A DNA stretch of 64,000 nucleotides from Myxococcota bacterium (GTDB lineage Bacteria > Myxococcota_A > Bradymonadia > UBA7976 > UBA1532). A program made the translations under genes and the position numbers. Positions 19,404 through 29,200 of this stretch are shown here, one piece after another (within the stretch, counting starts at the first letter, position 1; every line of letters begins with the position of its first letter). The stretch covers positions 1 through 64,000 of the forward strand of contig JAKLJY010000013.1 in the NCBI GenBank assembly GCA_023150895.1, read 5' to 3'. Under the pieces are notes generated by a model that was not told the DNA's origin, ran no database searches, and was given only the letters and a program-made list of their open reading frames with translations.

Positions 19404-20198
19404 TCAGTACTGGACCAGCGCCCCCCGGCGTCGCGCGGCCCGGTCGAGGGCGCGCACGGCGAGCGGGGTGAGCGACCACCCGGCCGCCGCGAACCCCGCG
19501 AGGGCCAACAAGGGCCCGGCGGTCGGGACGCCGAACAGGGCCTCCCGAAGCGCGGTCAGCGCGTGGGTCGTGGGCAGTACCGCGGCGAGGTCCTGCAGAC
19601 GCGCGGGCAGTACATCCACGGGATAGGCCACCCCCGCCAGCAGCATCGACGCGGCGTGGAGCCCGCGGCCAATGGGATCGGCCCGTTTCAGAAGCAGCGT
19701 CAGCGCCCCGCCGAGCAGACCCACGGGCCAGAGCGCGGCGAGCGTCAGACCGCACGCGAGCAGGAGCCCCGGCAGGCGGTCGGCGCCCGGCAGGCGGTCG
19801 GCGAGGGTGAGCGCGACGGCAGCGCCGAGCACGGCCCGCACCGCGGCGCCGAGCACCGGAAAGAGGCCCTGCGCCCACAACCAGGGCAGCACGGGCACGG
19901 GCGACGCCAGCTCCGCCTCGAGCGTCCCGGTGAGCTGCGCCTGCCGCACGCGATCGGCGGGGCCCGCAAAAAGGGCCCAGGCCAGGTCGCTGAGCGAGAC
20001 GCCGATGACCAGGAAGCCGAAGTACCCGCCGCTCGCGGTGAGGCCCGGTGGTTCATGCCCCGCGAAGGTGCGGGCGACGAACCATGCCGAGAAGAGCAGG
20101 CCCGCGAGGCCGATCAGCCGCGAGACCGCGTAGGTCTTGTAGGTCGCGGCCTCGAGGAGGTCGCGGCGCAGCGTGGCGCGGGCGAGGCGAAGCGTCAT
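19404..20198 (-). CDS. ABC-2 type transporter permease
   Basis: A protein of 264 residues starting MTLRLARATLRRDLLEAATYKTY, a common opening for ABC-2 permeases. About six hydrophobic helices follow, with a conserved-looking LTGTLEAELASPVPVLPW segment after the second and GVAYPVDVLPARLQDLAAVLPTTHAL near the fifth, both usual in the family. It partners with the ATPase encoded directly upstream; the two genes overlap by four bases. Such two-gene exporters move drugs, lipids or polysaccharides; the cargo here is unknown. The reading frame continues upstream into the ATPase gene region without a plausible start, so ATG 20198 is preferred. Confidence 0.92.
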   Translation of the reverse strand: MTLRLARATLRRDLLEAATYKTYAVSRLIGLAGLLFSAWFVARTFAGHEPPGLTASGGYFGFLVIGVSLSDLAWALFAGPADRVRQAQLTGTLEAELASPVPVLPWLWAQGLFPVLGAAVRAVLGAAVALTLADRLPGADRLPGLLLACGLTLAALWPVGLLGGALTLLLKRADPIGRGLHAASMLLAGVAYPVDVLPARLQDLAAVLPTTHALTALREALFGVPTAGPLLALAGFAAAGWSLTPLAVRALDRAARRRGALVQY

Positions 20199-20902
20199 GT
20201 CGCCCGCCCCGCGCCCGAGACCTGAAACGCCGCCGCCGGCGCCCCCTCGAAGACGACGCGGCCGGCGCGCAGGACGAGGGCCCGGGTCATCGCGGTCGCC
20301 ATCGCCGGATCGTGCGTCGCGAGCAGCACCGCGCGTCCGCGGGTCGTGTACTCGTCGAGCACGGCCGTCAGGCGGGCGCGGCCCTCGGCGTCGAGGCCCC
20401 GCTCGACCTCGTCGAGCAGCAGCAGGGCCGGCGCGCGCAGCAGCGCCCGCGCAAGGCCGAGGCGGGCGCGCATGCCGGAAGAGCAGATGCGCACCGGCAC
20501 GTCCGCCTTGTCCGCGAGGCCGACCAACGCCAGCACCTCCGGCACGGCGGCCCGCGCCGCCCCCTGAAGCTCGGCGAAGAAGTGGAGGTTCTGCGCGACG
20601 GTCAGGCGCCAGTGGAAGCTGCGCTCGTCGGCCACCCCCAGGGCGGGGGCGGACACCCCGGCGGCCCGCTCCACCACCCCGTCCGACGGCGCGACGAGAC
20701 CCGCGAGCACGCGCAGCAGCGTCGACTTGCCGGCGCCATTCGAGCCGAGCACCCCGACGACCTCGCCCGGCCCGAGGGTCAGGCCGACGCCGTCGAGCAC
20801 CGTCCGGGGCGGCGCGCGACGGCCGACGAGCCCCCGCAACGTCAGCGGCTCGGGAAATCGCACGGTCAGCGCCGTCGCGGTCAGCAGGGGAGTGGGCGCC
20901 AC
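20195..20902 (-). CDS. ABC transporter ATP-binding protein
   Basis: From GTG 20902 the protein has 235 residues. It shows Walker A GSNGAGKST, a Q-loop region ADERSFHWRLTVAQNL, an ABC signature drifted to CSSGMRARLGLARAL in place of LSGGQ, Walker B LLLLDEVERGLD and the switch His in LLATHD. The ERSFHWRLT segment is characteristic of the ATPases that pair with single ABC-2 permeases of the DrrA/polysaccharide-export type. It supplies ATP hydrolysis for export with the permease that overlaps it by four bases. GTG 20902 was chosen because the core begins soon after; an ATG 13 codons upstream is possible but adds little. It diverges from the apbE gene with a 77-base gap. Confidence 0.92.
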   Translation of the reverse strand: MAPTPLLTATALTVRFPEPLTLRGLVGRRAPPRTVLDGVGLTLGPGEVVGVLGSNGAGKSTLLRVLAGLVAPSDGVVERAAGVSAPALGVADERSFHWRLTVAQNLHFFAELQGAARAAVPEVLALVGLADKADVPVRICSSGMRARLGLARALLRAPALLLLDEVERGLDAEGRARLTAVLDEYTTRGRAVLLATHDPAMATAMTRALVLRAGRVVFEGAPAAAFQVSGAGRAT

Positions 20903-20979
20903 GCCGCGAGTGTAGGGGGGGCCGGCCGACCCGTCGAGCACCCCTTGCGAGGCGCCGCCGGGCAGGGGGAGACTGCGCC

Positions 20980-22101
20980 GTGCCCAGCGCTCCCCGATGG
21001 TCGTTCTGCTCGCGTGCCGTCCTGGCCGCCCACGTCGCGGCGGCGCTCGTGGTCCTGCGCCCCGCCGTTGCCCTCGCGGCCGCCCCCGACGCGCCCGGGC
21101 CGATCGTCGTGGCCCCTCCGACCGGCCGGACTTCGACGCCCGTCCGCCTCGAGCACCGCGAGCGCCCGGCCATGGGCACGACGTTCGTGATCACCATCGC
21201 CGACGACGTTCCGGCGACGGTCATCGAGCGTGCGACGACCGACGCGTTCGACGAGGTCGACCGCATCGAGGCCCTGATCAGCGAGTGGCGGCCGACCTCC
21301 GAGGTCACGCTCATCAACGCGCAGGCAGGCCTCGCCCCGGTCGCCGTCTCGAAGGACACCTACGAGTGCACCCGCCGCGCCCTGGAGATCAGCGAGCAGA
21401 CGCAGGGCGGGTTCGACCTGACGTGGGCGGCGTTCCGCGGCCTGTGGAAGTTCGGTCCCGACAAAGCGCCGGCCATCCCCGCCCCCGAGCGCATCGCGGA
21501 GGCGCTGAAACACGTCGGCTGGCGCAAGGTGAAGCTCGATCCGGCCGCCCGGACGGTCTTTCTGACCGAGCGTGGCATGCTCCTCGGTTTCGGCGGCATC
21601 GGGCAGGGCTACGCGGTCGACCGCGCGGTCGCCGTCCTGCGGTCCTACGGCTTGTCGCGATTCATCGTCGACGGGGGCGGCGATCTGTACGTCGCGGGGC
21701 AGAAGGCGCCCGGCGTGCCGTGGACGGTGGGGGTCCAGCACCCGCGCGATCCCGGTCGCCTCGTCGCCGAGCTGACCGTGAGCGAGGGTGCCATCGTGAC
21801 GAGCGGCGACTACGAGCGGTTCTTCGAGCTCGGCGGCGTGCGGTACCACCACATCATCGACCTGCGCACGGGGCAACCGGCCCGCGGTGCGGTCTCCGCC
21901 ACGATCTTCAGCCGCGAGGCGACGGTGGCCGATGCGTGGACGAAGGGTCTCTTCGTGCTCGGGCCCGACGCGCTGCCGCTCCTCGAAGCGCAGCCCGGGC
22001 TCGAAGGGGCCGTCTTCACGCCCGACGGTCGCGTGCAAACGACGAAGGCGCTGCGAGCGGCCTTTCCGAAACGCTGGGACGCACCCGCACCGAAGCGTTG
22101 A
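20980..22101 (+). CDS. apbE: FAD:protein FMN transferase, ApbE family
   Basis: From GTG 20980 (preceded by GGGGGAGA) the protein has 373 residues with an N-terminal signal sequence (hydrophobic stretch about 12-35) without a clear lipobox Cys. The ApbE fold starts at RPAMGTTFVITIADD; GFGGIGQGYAVDRA is the FAD/Mg site, FIVDGGGDLYV and HHIIDLRTGQPARG follow, and the C-terminal DAWTKGLFVLG holds the metal-binding Asp and Thr. ApbE enzymes attach FMN covalently to Thr of flavoproteins such as RnfG, NqrB/C and NosR-type proteins on the periplasmic side. No target protein with a clear flavinylation site is encoded in the window. It ends nine bases from a convergent gene. Confidence 0.93.
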   Translation: MPSAPRWSFCSRAVLAAHVAAALVVLRPAVALAAAPDAPGPIVVAPPTGRTSTPVRLEHRERPAMGTTFVITIADDVPATVIERATTDAFDEVDRIEALISEWRPTSEVTLINAQAGLAPVAVSKDTYECTRRALEISEQTQGGFDLTWAAFRGLWKFGPDKAPAIPAPERIAEALKHVGWRKVKLDPAARTVFLTERGMLLGFGGIGQGYAVDRAVAVLRSYGLSRFIVDGGGDLYVAGQKAPGVPWTVGVQHPRDPGRLVAELTVSEGAIVTSGDYERFFELGGVRYHHIIDLRTGQPARGAVSATIFSREATVADAWTKGLFVLGPDALPLLEAQPGLEGAVFTPDGRVQTTKALRAAFPKRWDAPAPKR

Positions 22102-22110
22102 CCCGGTGGA

Positions 22111-22602
22111 CTATTGCCGCGGGGTGCAGGGAATCGGCGCCGCCCCGGCCGGGACGCGCTGACAGCTCACGTTCGCCTGCACGATGCCGCAGATGCGCGC
22201 CGCCCGGCCGACGGCGAGCACGTGCCGGGCCTCGAGTTCGGCCTGGAGCGCGGCGTCTTTCGGGGCGCCCGGCCAGTCGGTGCGCAGCGTGAAGACGAGG
22301 TCGCCGCTGGCGGGCTCCAGCGTCAGGATGACGTTGAGCTCGCTCGCGATGGTGGCGTGGAGCAGCTCACCCTTGGCCTTCCAGGTCCGTCCGTGCTTTT
22401 TCGCACCGAGGCCGAGTTCGTAGACCGCGTGGTCGAGGCAGGCCTCCTGGTCGGCGGACAGCCGGGTGGACGCGATGATGGACGTGTGGGTCGCCGCGTC
22501 GCGGGGGGCGGGCGGGGGGCCGGCAGGGGCCGCGGACGCCGTCGCCGGCGCAGAAGGCGCAGACAGAAGCGCCACGACGAGCGGGGCGGTGAAGATGGGC
22601 AT
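22111..22602 (-). CDS. Small exported protein of unknown function
   Basis: A protein of 163 residues. ATG 22602 is preceded by GGAGG at an ideal distance, which decides the start. The N-terminus MPIFTAPLVVALLSAPSAPATASAAP is a signal peptide followed by an Ala/Pro linker. The mature part contains four Cys (one in DQEACLDHAVY, then ICGIV, VSCQR and PCTP near the end), enough for two disulfides, and segments HATIASELNVILTLEPASGDLVFTLR and GKKHGRTWKAKG-like basic sequence. The pattern around DQEACLDHAV is reminiscent of myxobacterial AgmX/TonB-associated exported proteins with a C-rich end, but I do not assign a family. It follows the large lipoprotein gene at 22650 by 47 bases on the same strand. 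Confidence 0.8.
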   Translation of the reverse strand: MPIFTAPLVVALLSAPSAPATASAAPAGPPPAPRDAATHTSIIASTRLSADQEACLDHAVYELGLGAKKHGRTWKAKGELLHATIASELNVILTLEPASGDLVFTLRTDWPGAPKDAALQAELEARHVLAVGRAARICGIVQANVSCQRVPAGAAPIPCTPRQ

Positions 22603-22649
22603 GGTGGACCTCCGGGTCGATTGTCGACCAGGGCCATCGCGCCCGCAAC

Positions 22650-25600
22650 TCACTTTCTGCCGGGATCGCCCACCGCACGCTCGAACAGGACGGTCTCGGC
22701 GGGGTCGATGGCGCGCGCGGCGTCGGCGAAGGCCGCGTAGTCGGCGGGCGAGATGACCCCCCCGTCGAGCTCGAGGTGACTCTCGAGGCGGAATCGACCG
22801 GGCCCGAGCGTCGTGACCGTGCGCCGAAAGCGAACGGAGCCGTGCCCCAGCGTCACGGAGGCGGGGGCGCTGCAGCGGAGGTCTGGGGGGCCTTCGACGT
22901 CGACGACGACGTGTTGGCGGGTGGGCAGCTCGATCGCCATCGGCGTGCGGCGCTCGGCGCGAGCGGCCCACGCGCGGCCGGGCGAGACGGGGAACAGGCC
23001 GAGCGCGAGCGAGTCGCCGCCCCGCGCGGTGAAGTCGTAGCGGAGCACCAGTGGCCCTTCCGGCGCGGTCTCCGCCGAGGCCACCGGATCGACGAAGCCC
23101 GAGACCATGCCCGCGCCGAGCACCGGGACGAGCAGCCGTTCGGCGACCTTCGGGCGCACGGCGGCATCGAGCCGCGCCAGGTAGTCGCCGACCACAATCG
23201 ACTCCTGGCCGTGGAGCGCATCTTCGACCGACCCCGAGAGCGCGCCATCCTCGCGCCAGCGCAGGCGCATGTGGACCGCCCGGCGGTCCTCGACCGATCG
23301 CGTCGACGGCAGCGGCCGCGCGCGGAGTCCGGCGTCCGGCGCGTCGGGGGGCCAGACGGTGAGGGCGTCCCCCCCGAGGAATCCGAAGGGCACGAAGCCC
23401 ACGGGCGCGCGGTCCGGCCCCGGATCGATGACGGTCTCGAAGGCGTCGCCCACGGCGAGGAGCGCGTACGGAAAGTCCGCGACCTGCTCGAATGGCCCGG
23501 CGGGGACGTGGACCTTCGGTCGGGCCAGCAGGAGCCGGTGGGGCACGCCGACGGCCTCCAGGGCGGCCGAGAGCACGAGCGCGCGGTGGCCGTGCCCCGA
23601 GGCCCACATCCGCGTGGCGTCGTCGGCGATGAGTCCGGTCCGGCCGTCGACGCGGGCGCGAACGGCACGGGCGAGGCGCGCGATCCGTTCCATCGGCTTG
23701 CCCTCCCCGGCGGTCTCGCGCGCCCAGGCCTCGAACTCGGCGTTGCGCGTTCGTCGGGAGAGGACCCGGTCGCGTGTGTACTCGAGGTCGGCGGCGAGCG
23801 TGACCGAACGGCCGATGCGGGCCCCGGGCAGGTAGAGGCCCGTGGGCACCGCGTCGTCTTCGGGCGGCAGGATCGGGACCGCGCGGGCTTCGAGTCTGAG
23901 CCCGCCGCGAGCGAGGGCGCCGAGCGTGATGGGTGTCGGCGCGGGGGCACCGGCGGTCAGGTGGGCCTCGGGCGTCGTCCCGTCGGGACCAAAGACGTCG
24001 TGGCGCTGCAGGTAGGCCGGCAGCTCGTGCGAGCCCAGGGTGAAGCGCGGGGTGAGAAACCCGGTGTCGTACAGGTATCCGTTGTCGCCGGGCTCCAGGT
24101 AGAGGGCTACGATGGCGTCCCCGATGGCCAGGTCGGGCACGGAGAGGCTCTCTTTTTCCGGCATGTCCTCGGCGTGCAGACGGCGGCCGTCGGCCTTGCG
24201 ATTGAAGACCGCGACGGCGCTCGCCCCCTCCGGCAGGTGGACCTCGCCGAAGTTCTCCGCGGCCTCTCGCGTGCGGATGGCCAGGATCTCGTGGACCCAG
24301 CGCAGGCGGCGACCGTCGGCGAAGTAGATCGTGACATCGTGATCGAGCACCCGCACCGCCGGACCGGCATATCGTTCGGGATCGGCCGCCGCGTCGACGC
24401 CGTAGGCTGCCAGGACGGCTTCGGTGTCGAGCATCACCTCGCCGAAGGGGGAGGTCTGCGGGTGCACGAGCATCCACTCCCGCGCCTCGCGGGCCGTCGG
24501 GTGCGCACGCACGAGGGCGTCCAGGGCCCGGCCGAGCGCGGCCGGCTCGCTGTCGCCGAGATCCACGGCCGCCAGCGCCGCCTCCGGATCCGGTCGCGCC
24601 TCGGTTGCCGGCGCCTGTGCCGCCGACTTCAACGCCAGCGCCCGCGCCTCGTCCAGGCGGCCGAGCGCGACCAGCGCCCGCCGCCGGGTCGCGTCGACCT
24701 TCGGTTCCGCCGCAGCGGGTCCCGTGAGCGCGTCGAGACGGGCCAGGGCCAGGGTCGGGCGATCGAGATCGACCAGGAGGTCTGCGGCTTCGCGCACGCG
24801 ACCGCAGCGCGCGAGGGGCTCCACCAGCGCGAACCGGCCGGTGGTGTTGCCCCGCGCGCCCTGGAGCGCCAGGCGGTCGTCGAGCAGGTCGCAGAGGTCG
24901 GCGATCGCCCGCTCCGCGCGTTCGAGATCGACCGCCGCCTCGTCGTACCACCCCAGGCCGAAGTGGACCTGAAAGTGCAGGCGGGGAACGGCGGCGCCCG
25001 GGTGCGCGGCGAGATGCTCCAGGTGGCGATGGGCGGCGTCCAGATCGCCCCCTTGCCGGGCGAGCCGCGCGAGCTCGAAGCGCGCACGCATCGGCGCGGC
25101 CGGAAGAAGCGCCTCCCAGGCGGCGTGGCGCGCGTCGCGGCTCTGTCCGGCCGGCACGGAGGGATCGGTTGCGGCGGCCTCGGCGCGGAGCCCGCGGACG
25201 ACGGGGGTGTCGGGGGCGCCGGCCAGCCACGCCTCGACCCCCTCGCGGTCGTCGTCGGCGAGGGCCAGCAGGGCGGCCAGCAGGGCGTCGGTCGGGCTGC
25301 GGGCGGGCGGGCGCGTCGGCACGAACGCTGCAGGCCAGCGCTCGACCGTCGGCACCGAGGCCGAGCTGTAGACCAGCACGAGCGGACCCGTGCCGGGTGC
25401 GGAGAACCGGACGCGACCCGGCGGCGGGCGGTCCTCGGGCGACGCGAGCACGAGGCGGCCGTCCCGGAACGCCAGCAGGCGGCCGCCGTTCTGGACGACG
25501 AGGTGCGCTTCGCCCGCGGGCAACGGGTGGACGGAGGCCGCCAGGCTGTCCGGGTCGATGCGGGGCTTCGACTCGGTCAGCGCCCACGACTTGCCGAGCG

Positions 25601-26255
25601 CCGAGAGCGTCCCGTCGGGGGCGAGCGACGGCGGGTGCTGAATGAGGCGGCGGGCGTCGAGCCAGGGGAGAAAGGAGATGCGCACCGTGTGACGGACGTC
25701 GGACGTGGTCTCCGGGACGCTCACCCCGACACCCAGCAGCGCCCGCCGGCGGGCCACGCCCTCCGGGACCTCGCGGGCGGCGTCCTCGGCCCAGCGCCAG
25801 GCCAGGTGCGCACCCGGGCTGCCCGGCGGCAGGACCACATAGGCCAGCGTCGCTGCGCGCAGCCGGGTCGACGGATCCAGCCGCTCGTCGGCGAGCTGCG
25901 CCATCAGCAAGCGCAGCGCGGCGAGCTCCGACGCGACGGGGGCCGGTGCGGGTGCCGGCGAGGACGCGGCGTCGGGCGAAGGCGTGCCGGCCGGGGGACT
26001 CGGCGGTTCGGACGCGATGACCTTCGGGACGGGGGAGAGGAAGGTGCGCGCGAGCGCGTCTCCCCGACCGTCGAGCCAGTCCCACCACGCCCGGGTCGCG
26101 ACCGAGGCGTCCCGGTCGAGCCGCCAGCGGGCGCCGTCGACCGTGCCATCGCCCGGGGGACGACCCGGGGGGCCGCCGCAGCCGACGGTGAGCAAGAGCG
26201 CCAACGCGGCGCCGACGGAGATCGGGGGGCAATCGGGGGGGCGCCGGCGCGTCAC
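22650..26255 (-). CDS. Large TPR/DUF3857/transglutaminase-fold lipoprotein lacking the catalytic Cys
   Basis: A protein of 1201 residues. The signal peptide ends in a lipobox-like LLTVGC. TPR-like helical repeats fill roughly residues 100-600. A DUF3857 domain follows (VRVLDHDVTIYFADGRRLRWVHEIL...DAIVALYLEPGDNGYLYDT) and then a transglutaminase-like fold around residues 850-990. In the functional family the nucleophile sits in GDCKDKA; here the matching stretch reads ASGHGHRALVLSAAL, with no Cys, so the domain is probably not catalytic. A late DP motif (VIDPGPDRAP) survives. It follows the homologous gene at 26252-29869 with a four-base overlap and probably arose by duplication. It may bind rather than cut or crosslink peptides. 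Domain limits are by eye. Confidence 0.87.
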   Translation of the reverse strand: MTRRRPPDCPPISVGAALALLLTVGCGGPPGRPPGDGTVDGARWRLDRDASVATRAWWDWLDGRGDALARTFLSPVPKVIASEPPSPPAGTPSPDAASSPAPAPAPVASELAALRLLMAQLADERLDPSTRLRAATLAYVVLPPGSPGAHLAWRWAEDAAREVPEGVARRRALLGVGVSVPETTSDVRHTVRISFLPWLDARRLIQHPPSLAPDGTLSALGKSWALTESKPRIDPDSLAASVHPLPAGEAHLVVQNGGRLLAFRDGRLVLASPEDRPPPGRVRFSAPGTGPLVLVYSSASVPTVERWPAAFVPTRPPARSPTDALLAALLALADDDREGVEAWLAGAPDTPVVRGLRAEAAATDPSVPAGQSRDARHAAWEALLPAAPMRARFELARLARQGGDLDAAHRHLEHLAAHPGAAVPRLHFQVHFGLGWYDEAAVDLERAERAIADLCDLLDDRLALQGARGNTTGRFALVEPLARCGRVREAADLLVDLDRPTLALARLDALTGPAAAEPKVDATRRRALVALGRLDEARALALKSAAQAPATEARPDPEAALAAVDLGDSEPAALGRALDALVRAHPTAREAREWMLVHPQTSPFGEVMLDTEAVLAAYGVDAAADPERYAGPAVRVLDHDVTIYFADGRRLRWVHEILAIRTREAAENFGEVHLPEGASAVAVFNRKADGRRLHAEDMPEKESLSVPDLAIGDAIVALYLEPGDNGYLYDTGFLTPRFTLGSHELPAYLQRHDVFGPDGTTPEAHLTAGAPAPTPITLGALARGGLRLEARAVPILPPEDDAVPTGLYLPGARIGRSVTLAADLEYTRDRVLSRRTRNAEFEAWARETAGEGKPMERIARLARAVRARVDGRTGLIADDATRMWASGHGHRALVLSAALEAVGVPHRLLLARPKVHVPAGPFEQVADFPYALLAVGDAFETVIDPGPDRAPVGFVPFGFLGGDALTVWPPDAPDAGLRARPLPSTRSVEDRRAVHMRLRWREDGALSGSVEDALHGQESIVVGDYLARLDAAVRPKVAERLLVPVLGAGMVSGFVDPVASAETAPEGPLVLRYDFTARGGDSLALGLFPVSPGRAWAARAERRTPMAIELPTRQHVVVDVEGPPDLRCSAPASVTLGHGSVRFRRTVTTLGPGRFRLESHLELDGGVISPADYAAFADAARAIDPAETVLFERAVGDPGRK

Positions 26256-29200
26256 GGACGACCTCGCAGAGGGAGCCGGACCTGCTCGCCGAGCGCCCGG
26301 TCGATGGAGGAGAGCCAGGCCCGGAAGGCCGCGTAGTCACCGGGGGCGATCTCGGTGGCGTCCAGACGCAGGCGCGTGTCGAGGGTGAGACGTCCGCCCT
26401 CTTGCTGCGCGCTCGACGCGAAGAGACCGAACGGCGACTCGAGCCGGACGTCGGGGGGCGGGGCCGCGGCGGCGCGGGGCGGGACGGCGAGCGACCAACG
26501 CACGGCGGTCGTGCGCGCCGGGCCGAGCTGGAGCGCCGTCGTCCGGGCGGCCTGGCCGGCGAAAGCTTCGACGAGCTGCCAGGGCTGCCCTGCCCGATGG
26601 AGGCCGGCGGTGCCCGTCGGTCCCGTCGGCGGGGGGAGGCGGACGCCGGCCCGGACCACGAGCGGGTCATCGGCCGGGCTCAGACCGGCGACTTCGACGT
26701 TCGTCACCGCGACACCGGGGAAGCGGGCGGCCAGCACGCCCTGAAGCACCTCGGCCCGGGTGGCTTCCGCCTCGAGACGCATGCGGGCCTCCGTCGCGCG
26801 GTGCCCGCGGGCGGTGAACGTCGCCTCGCCGGTCAGCGCGCCGCCGGGTCCGGGCGTCAGGGAGAGCGCCCAGGCATCCTCGGTCTCTGCAGCGGGGCGC
26901 GTGGGCAGCGTCCGCAATCCGGTGTCGATGCCGAGGACGAGCCCGGAGGCGCCCTGATCCGGTGGCGGCAGCGCGAACGGATCGCTGCGGTCCTGGGTCG
27001 GATCGACGAATCGATCGAGGCCCGGCAGGTAGACGAGCGCGTGGTCGAAGAGCGCAAAGCTCGCCGGCCGCGGGGCTACGTTCCCCTGGGGTCGCGTGCG
27101 GACCAGGACGAAGTGTGCGTCGACGTCGACGGCCCGCAAGAACGCGATCAGGAGCGTCGCCTTGTCCTTGCAGTCGCCGAACGCGCGCGCCAGCGTGACG
27201 TGGGGGGACTCGGGCTGGTAGCTGTGGGTGCCGAGCTCGAGACCGACGTAGCGGACGCCCGACGCGACGGCGTGGAAGAGTCGGCGGACTTTCTCCTCCG
27301 GCGTTCGCGCGTCACCGACGAGGGCTCGCGCTCGTGCCGCGAGGCGGTCGTCCGGGGTGTCGCGCCCCGCCACGAGGCGGCGGTAGCGGTTCGTCGCGTC
27401 GGACCAGCCGTCCAGCGTGCTGACGTGAACGTACGCCCGGCGCTCGGCTTGCCCCGGGGCGAAGGGCTCGGCGGTCAGCCCGGGGACACCGCGGGCCTCG
27501 AAGGCGAGGTCCGCGCCTCGGGTCAGCGCGAGGCCGCGGGCCTCGACGTGCACCTGCAATGGCAGGCCGGAGACGAACTCCACGCGAGAAACCGCCCGGG
27601 GGTGGGACTCCTGGAGGTACACGAGCTCCCCGAAGTACCCCGGGAACGACGGATCCGGGTCCAGGTCGGCGAGCTGCCACTCGACCTCGATCACGTCGCC
27701 GGGCGCGACCTGTGGGAAGGTCAGCACCTCGGCACGCAGGTCGTAGTACATCCGCCAATCGGGCGCCGAGAGATCGCGGTCGGAACGGCGAGGCGAGCGT
27801 GCGGGTGTCCCCGCCCGCAAAGCACGGGCGACGCGCACCTCGAGACGCTGGGTGCCGGGGGTATACGCGATCTCCCAGGTGCCGAACTGGCGGGCGCCCT
27901 CGGGCGAGAGGACGCGCACGACCCGACGCACGCGCCGGACCGCCAGGCCCGTCGGCGCGACCTCGGCCCGGGCGTGGTGGTACAGAACATGCGCCGCCGC
28001 GCCGGGGGGATCCGCCGTGGCCAGCAGGGTCTCGAGCGGGGGGCCGAGCGGCTCCGGCGGACGGTGTGCCGAGAGCGCGTCCCGATACCGACCCAGCTCC
28101 GCGTCGGCGGGATCGATGGCCAGCGCCCGGTCGAGGTGGGCAATCGCTGCGTTGGTGTCCCCCATCGCCGCGACGTGCCGGGCGCGGCGCAGCAACAACC
28201 CGGGGTCGTCCGGGGCGAGCGCGAGCAAGGCGTCCAGGCGGGCCAGCGCGGCGTCACGACGGCCTTCGAACTGCTCGATGTCCACCGCCTCGAGCAGATA
28301 GCCCCAGAGTTCCGGACGGGCGCGCCCGAGGAGGTCGAGCAGCGCCAGCGCCGCGTCGGGCTCGCCCCGGGCACGCAGGCCGGTCGCGCGTTGGTACACC
28401 TCGTCGGCCGTGGCGTCGTTTCGGGCGATCTCGTCGGCGAGTGCGGCGTGGAGCGCCTCGCTGCGACCGGCGGCCCGCAGCGCGTCCCGCCAGGCCGATC
28501 GCAGCGCCGCCGGGCCCGTCGGCGCGCCCACCCCTTCGAGCCGCGCGACGGCCTGGTTGGGGAGCCCGAGCTCCTCCAGGAGTGTCGCCTCCAGGCGCAT
28601 GGCCGGCAGGAAGTCCGGCGCGTCCCGTCGCAGCGCCTCCAGCATCTCGCGGCAGGCCAGAAAGCGCCGCGCATGAAAGTGGCCCCAGGCCTCGTCCAGG
28701 CGGAGCGCCAGATCCGCGTGGACGTCCTCGGCCCGCAGCGGGCGCGCAACCGGGTGCTCCGCCCGGACGGCCGCCTGCTCGGCCTCCGGCAGCAGCTCGA
28801 GCCACGCCCGGAGGCTGCGGGGGCCGGGATCGACCGTCATCGCGCTCTCGACTGCCACGCGCGGCAGCAGGCGGTCGGCGTCCGGCAGCGCCGCCGCCTG
28901 GGCGTAGTCGGCCAGATCCCGGAGGGCGGCGGCGTCCGGTGGCGACAAGGACTCCGCCCGCGCGAAGAGCGGGTACAGGCTCACGACCTCGTCGGGCAGC
29001 GGCGGGGGCCCCTCCGCCGGCTCGGGGACCTCGCCCCAGGGATCCGGGTGGGCCGAAATGCCGGGCAAGGGCTCGCCGGCCGGATCCGTCACCCGCGCGA
29101 GCAGGCGCCAGGCCCCGGCGCGTTGCCGGACCTCCACGACGAGCCGGTTGTCGCCCGCCCGGAGCCGGACGGGGACCGCGGCCTGATCGAGCCAGGCGGG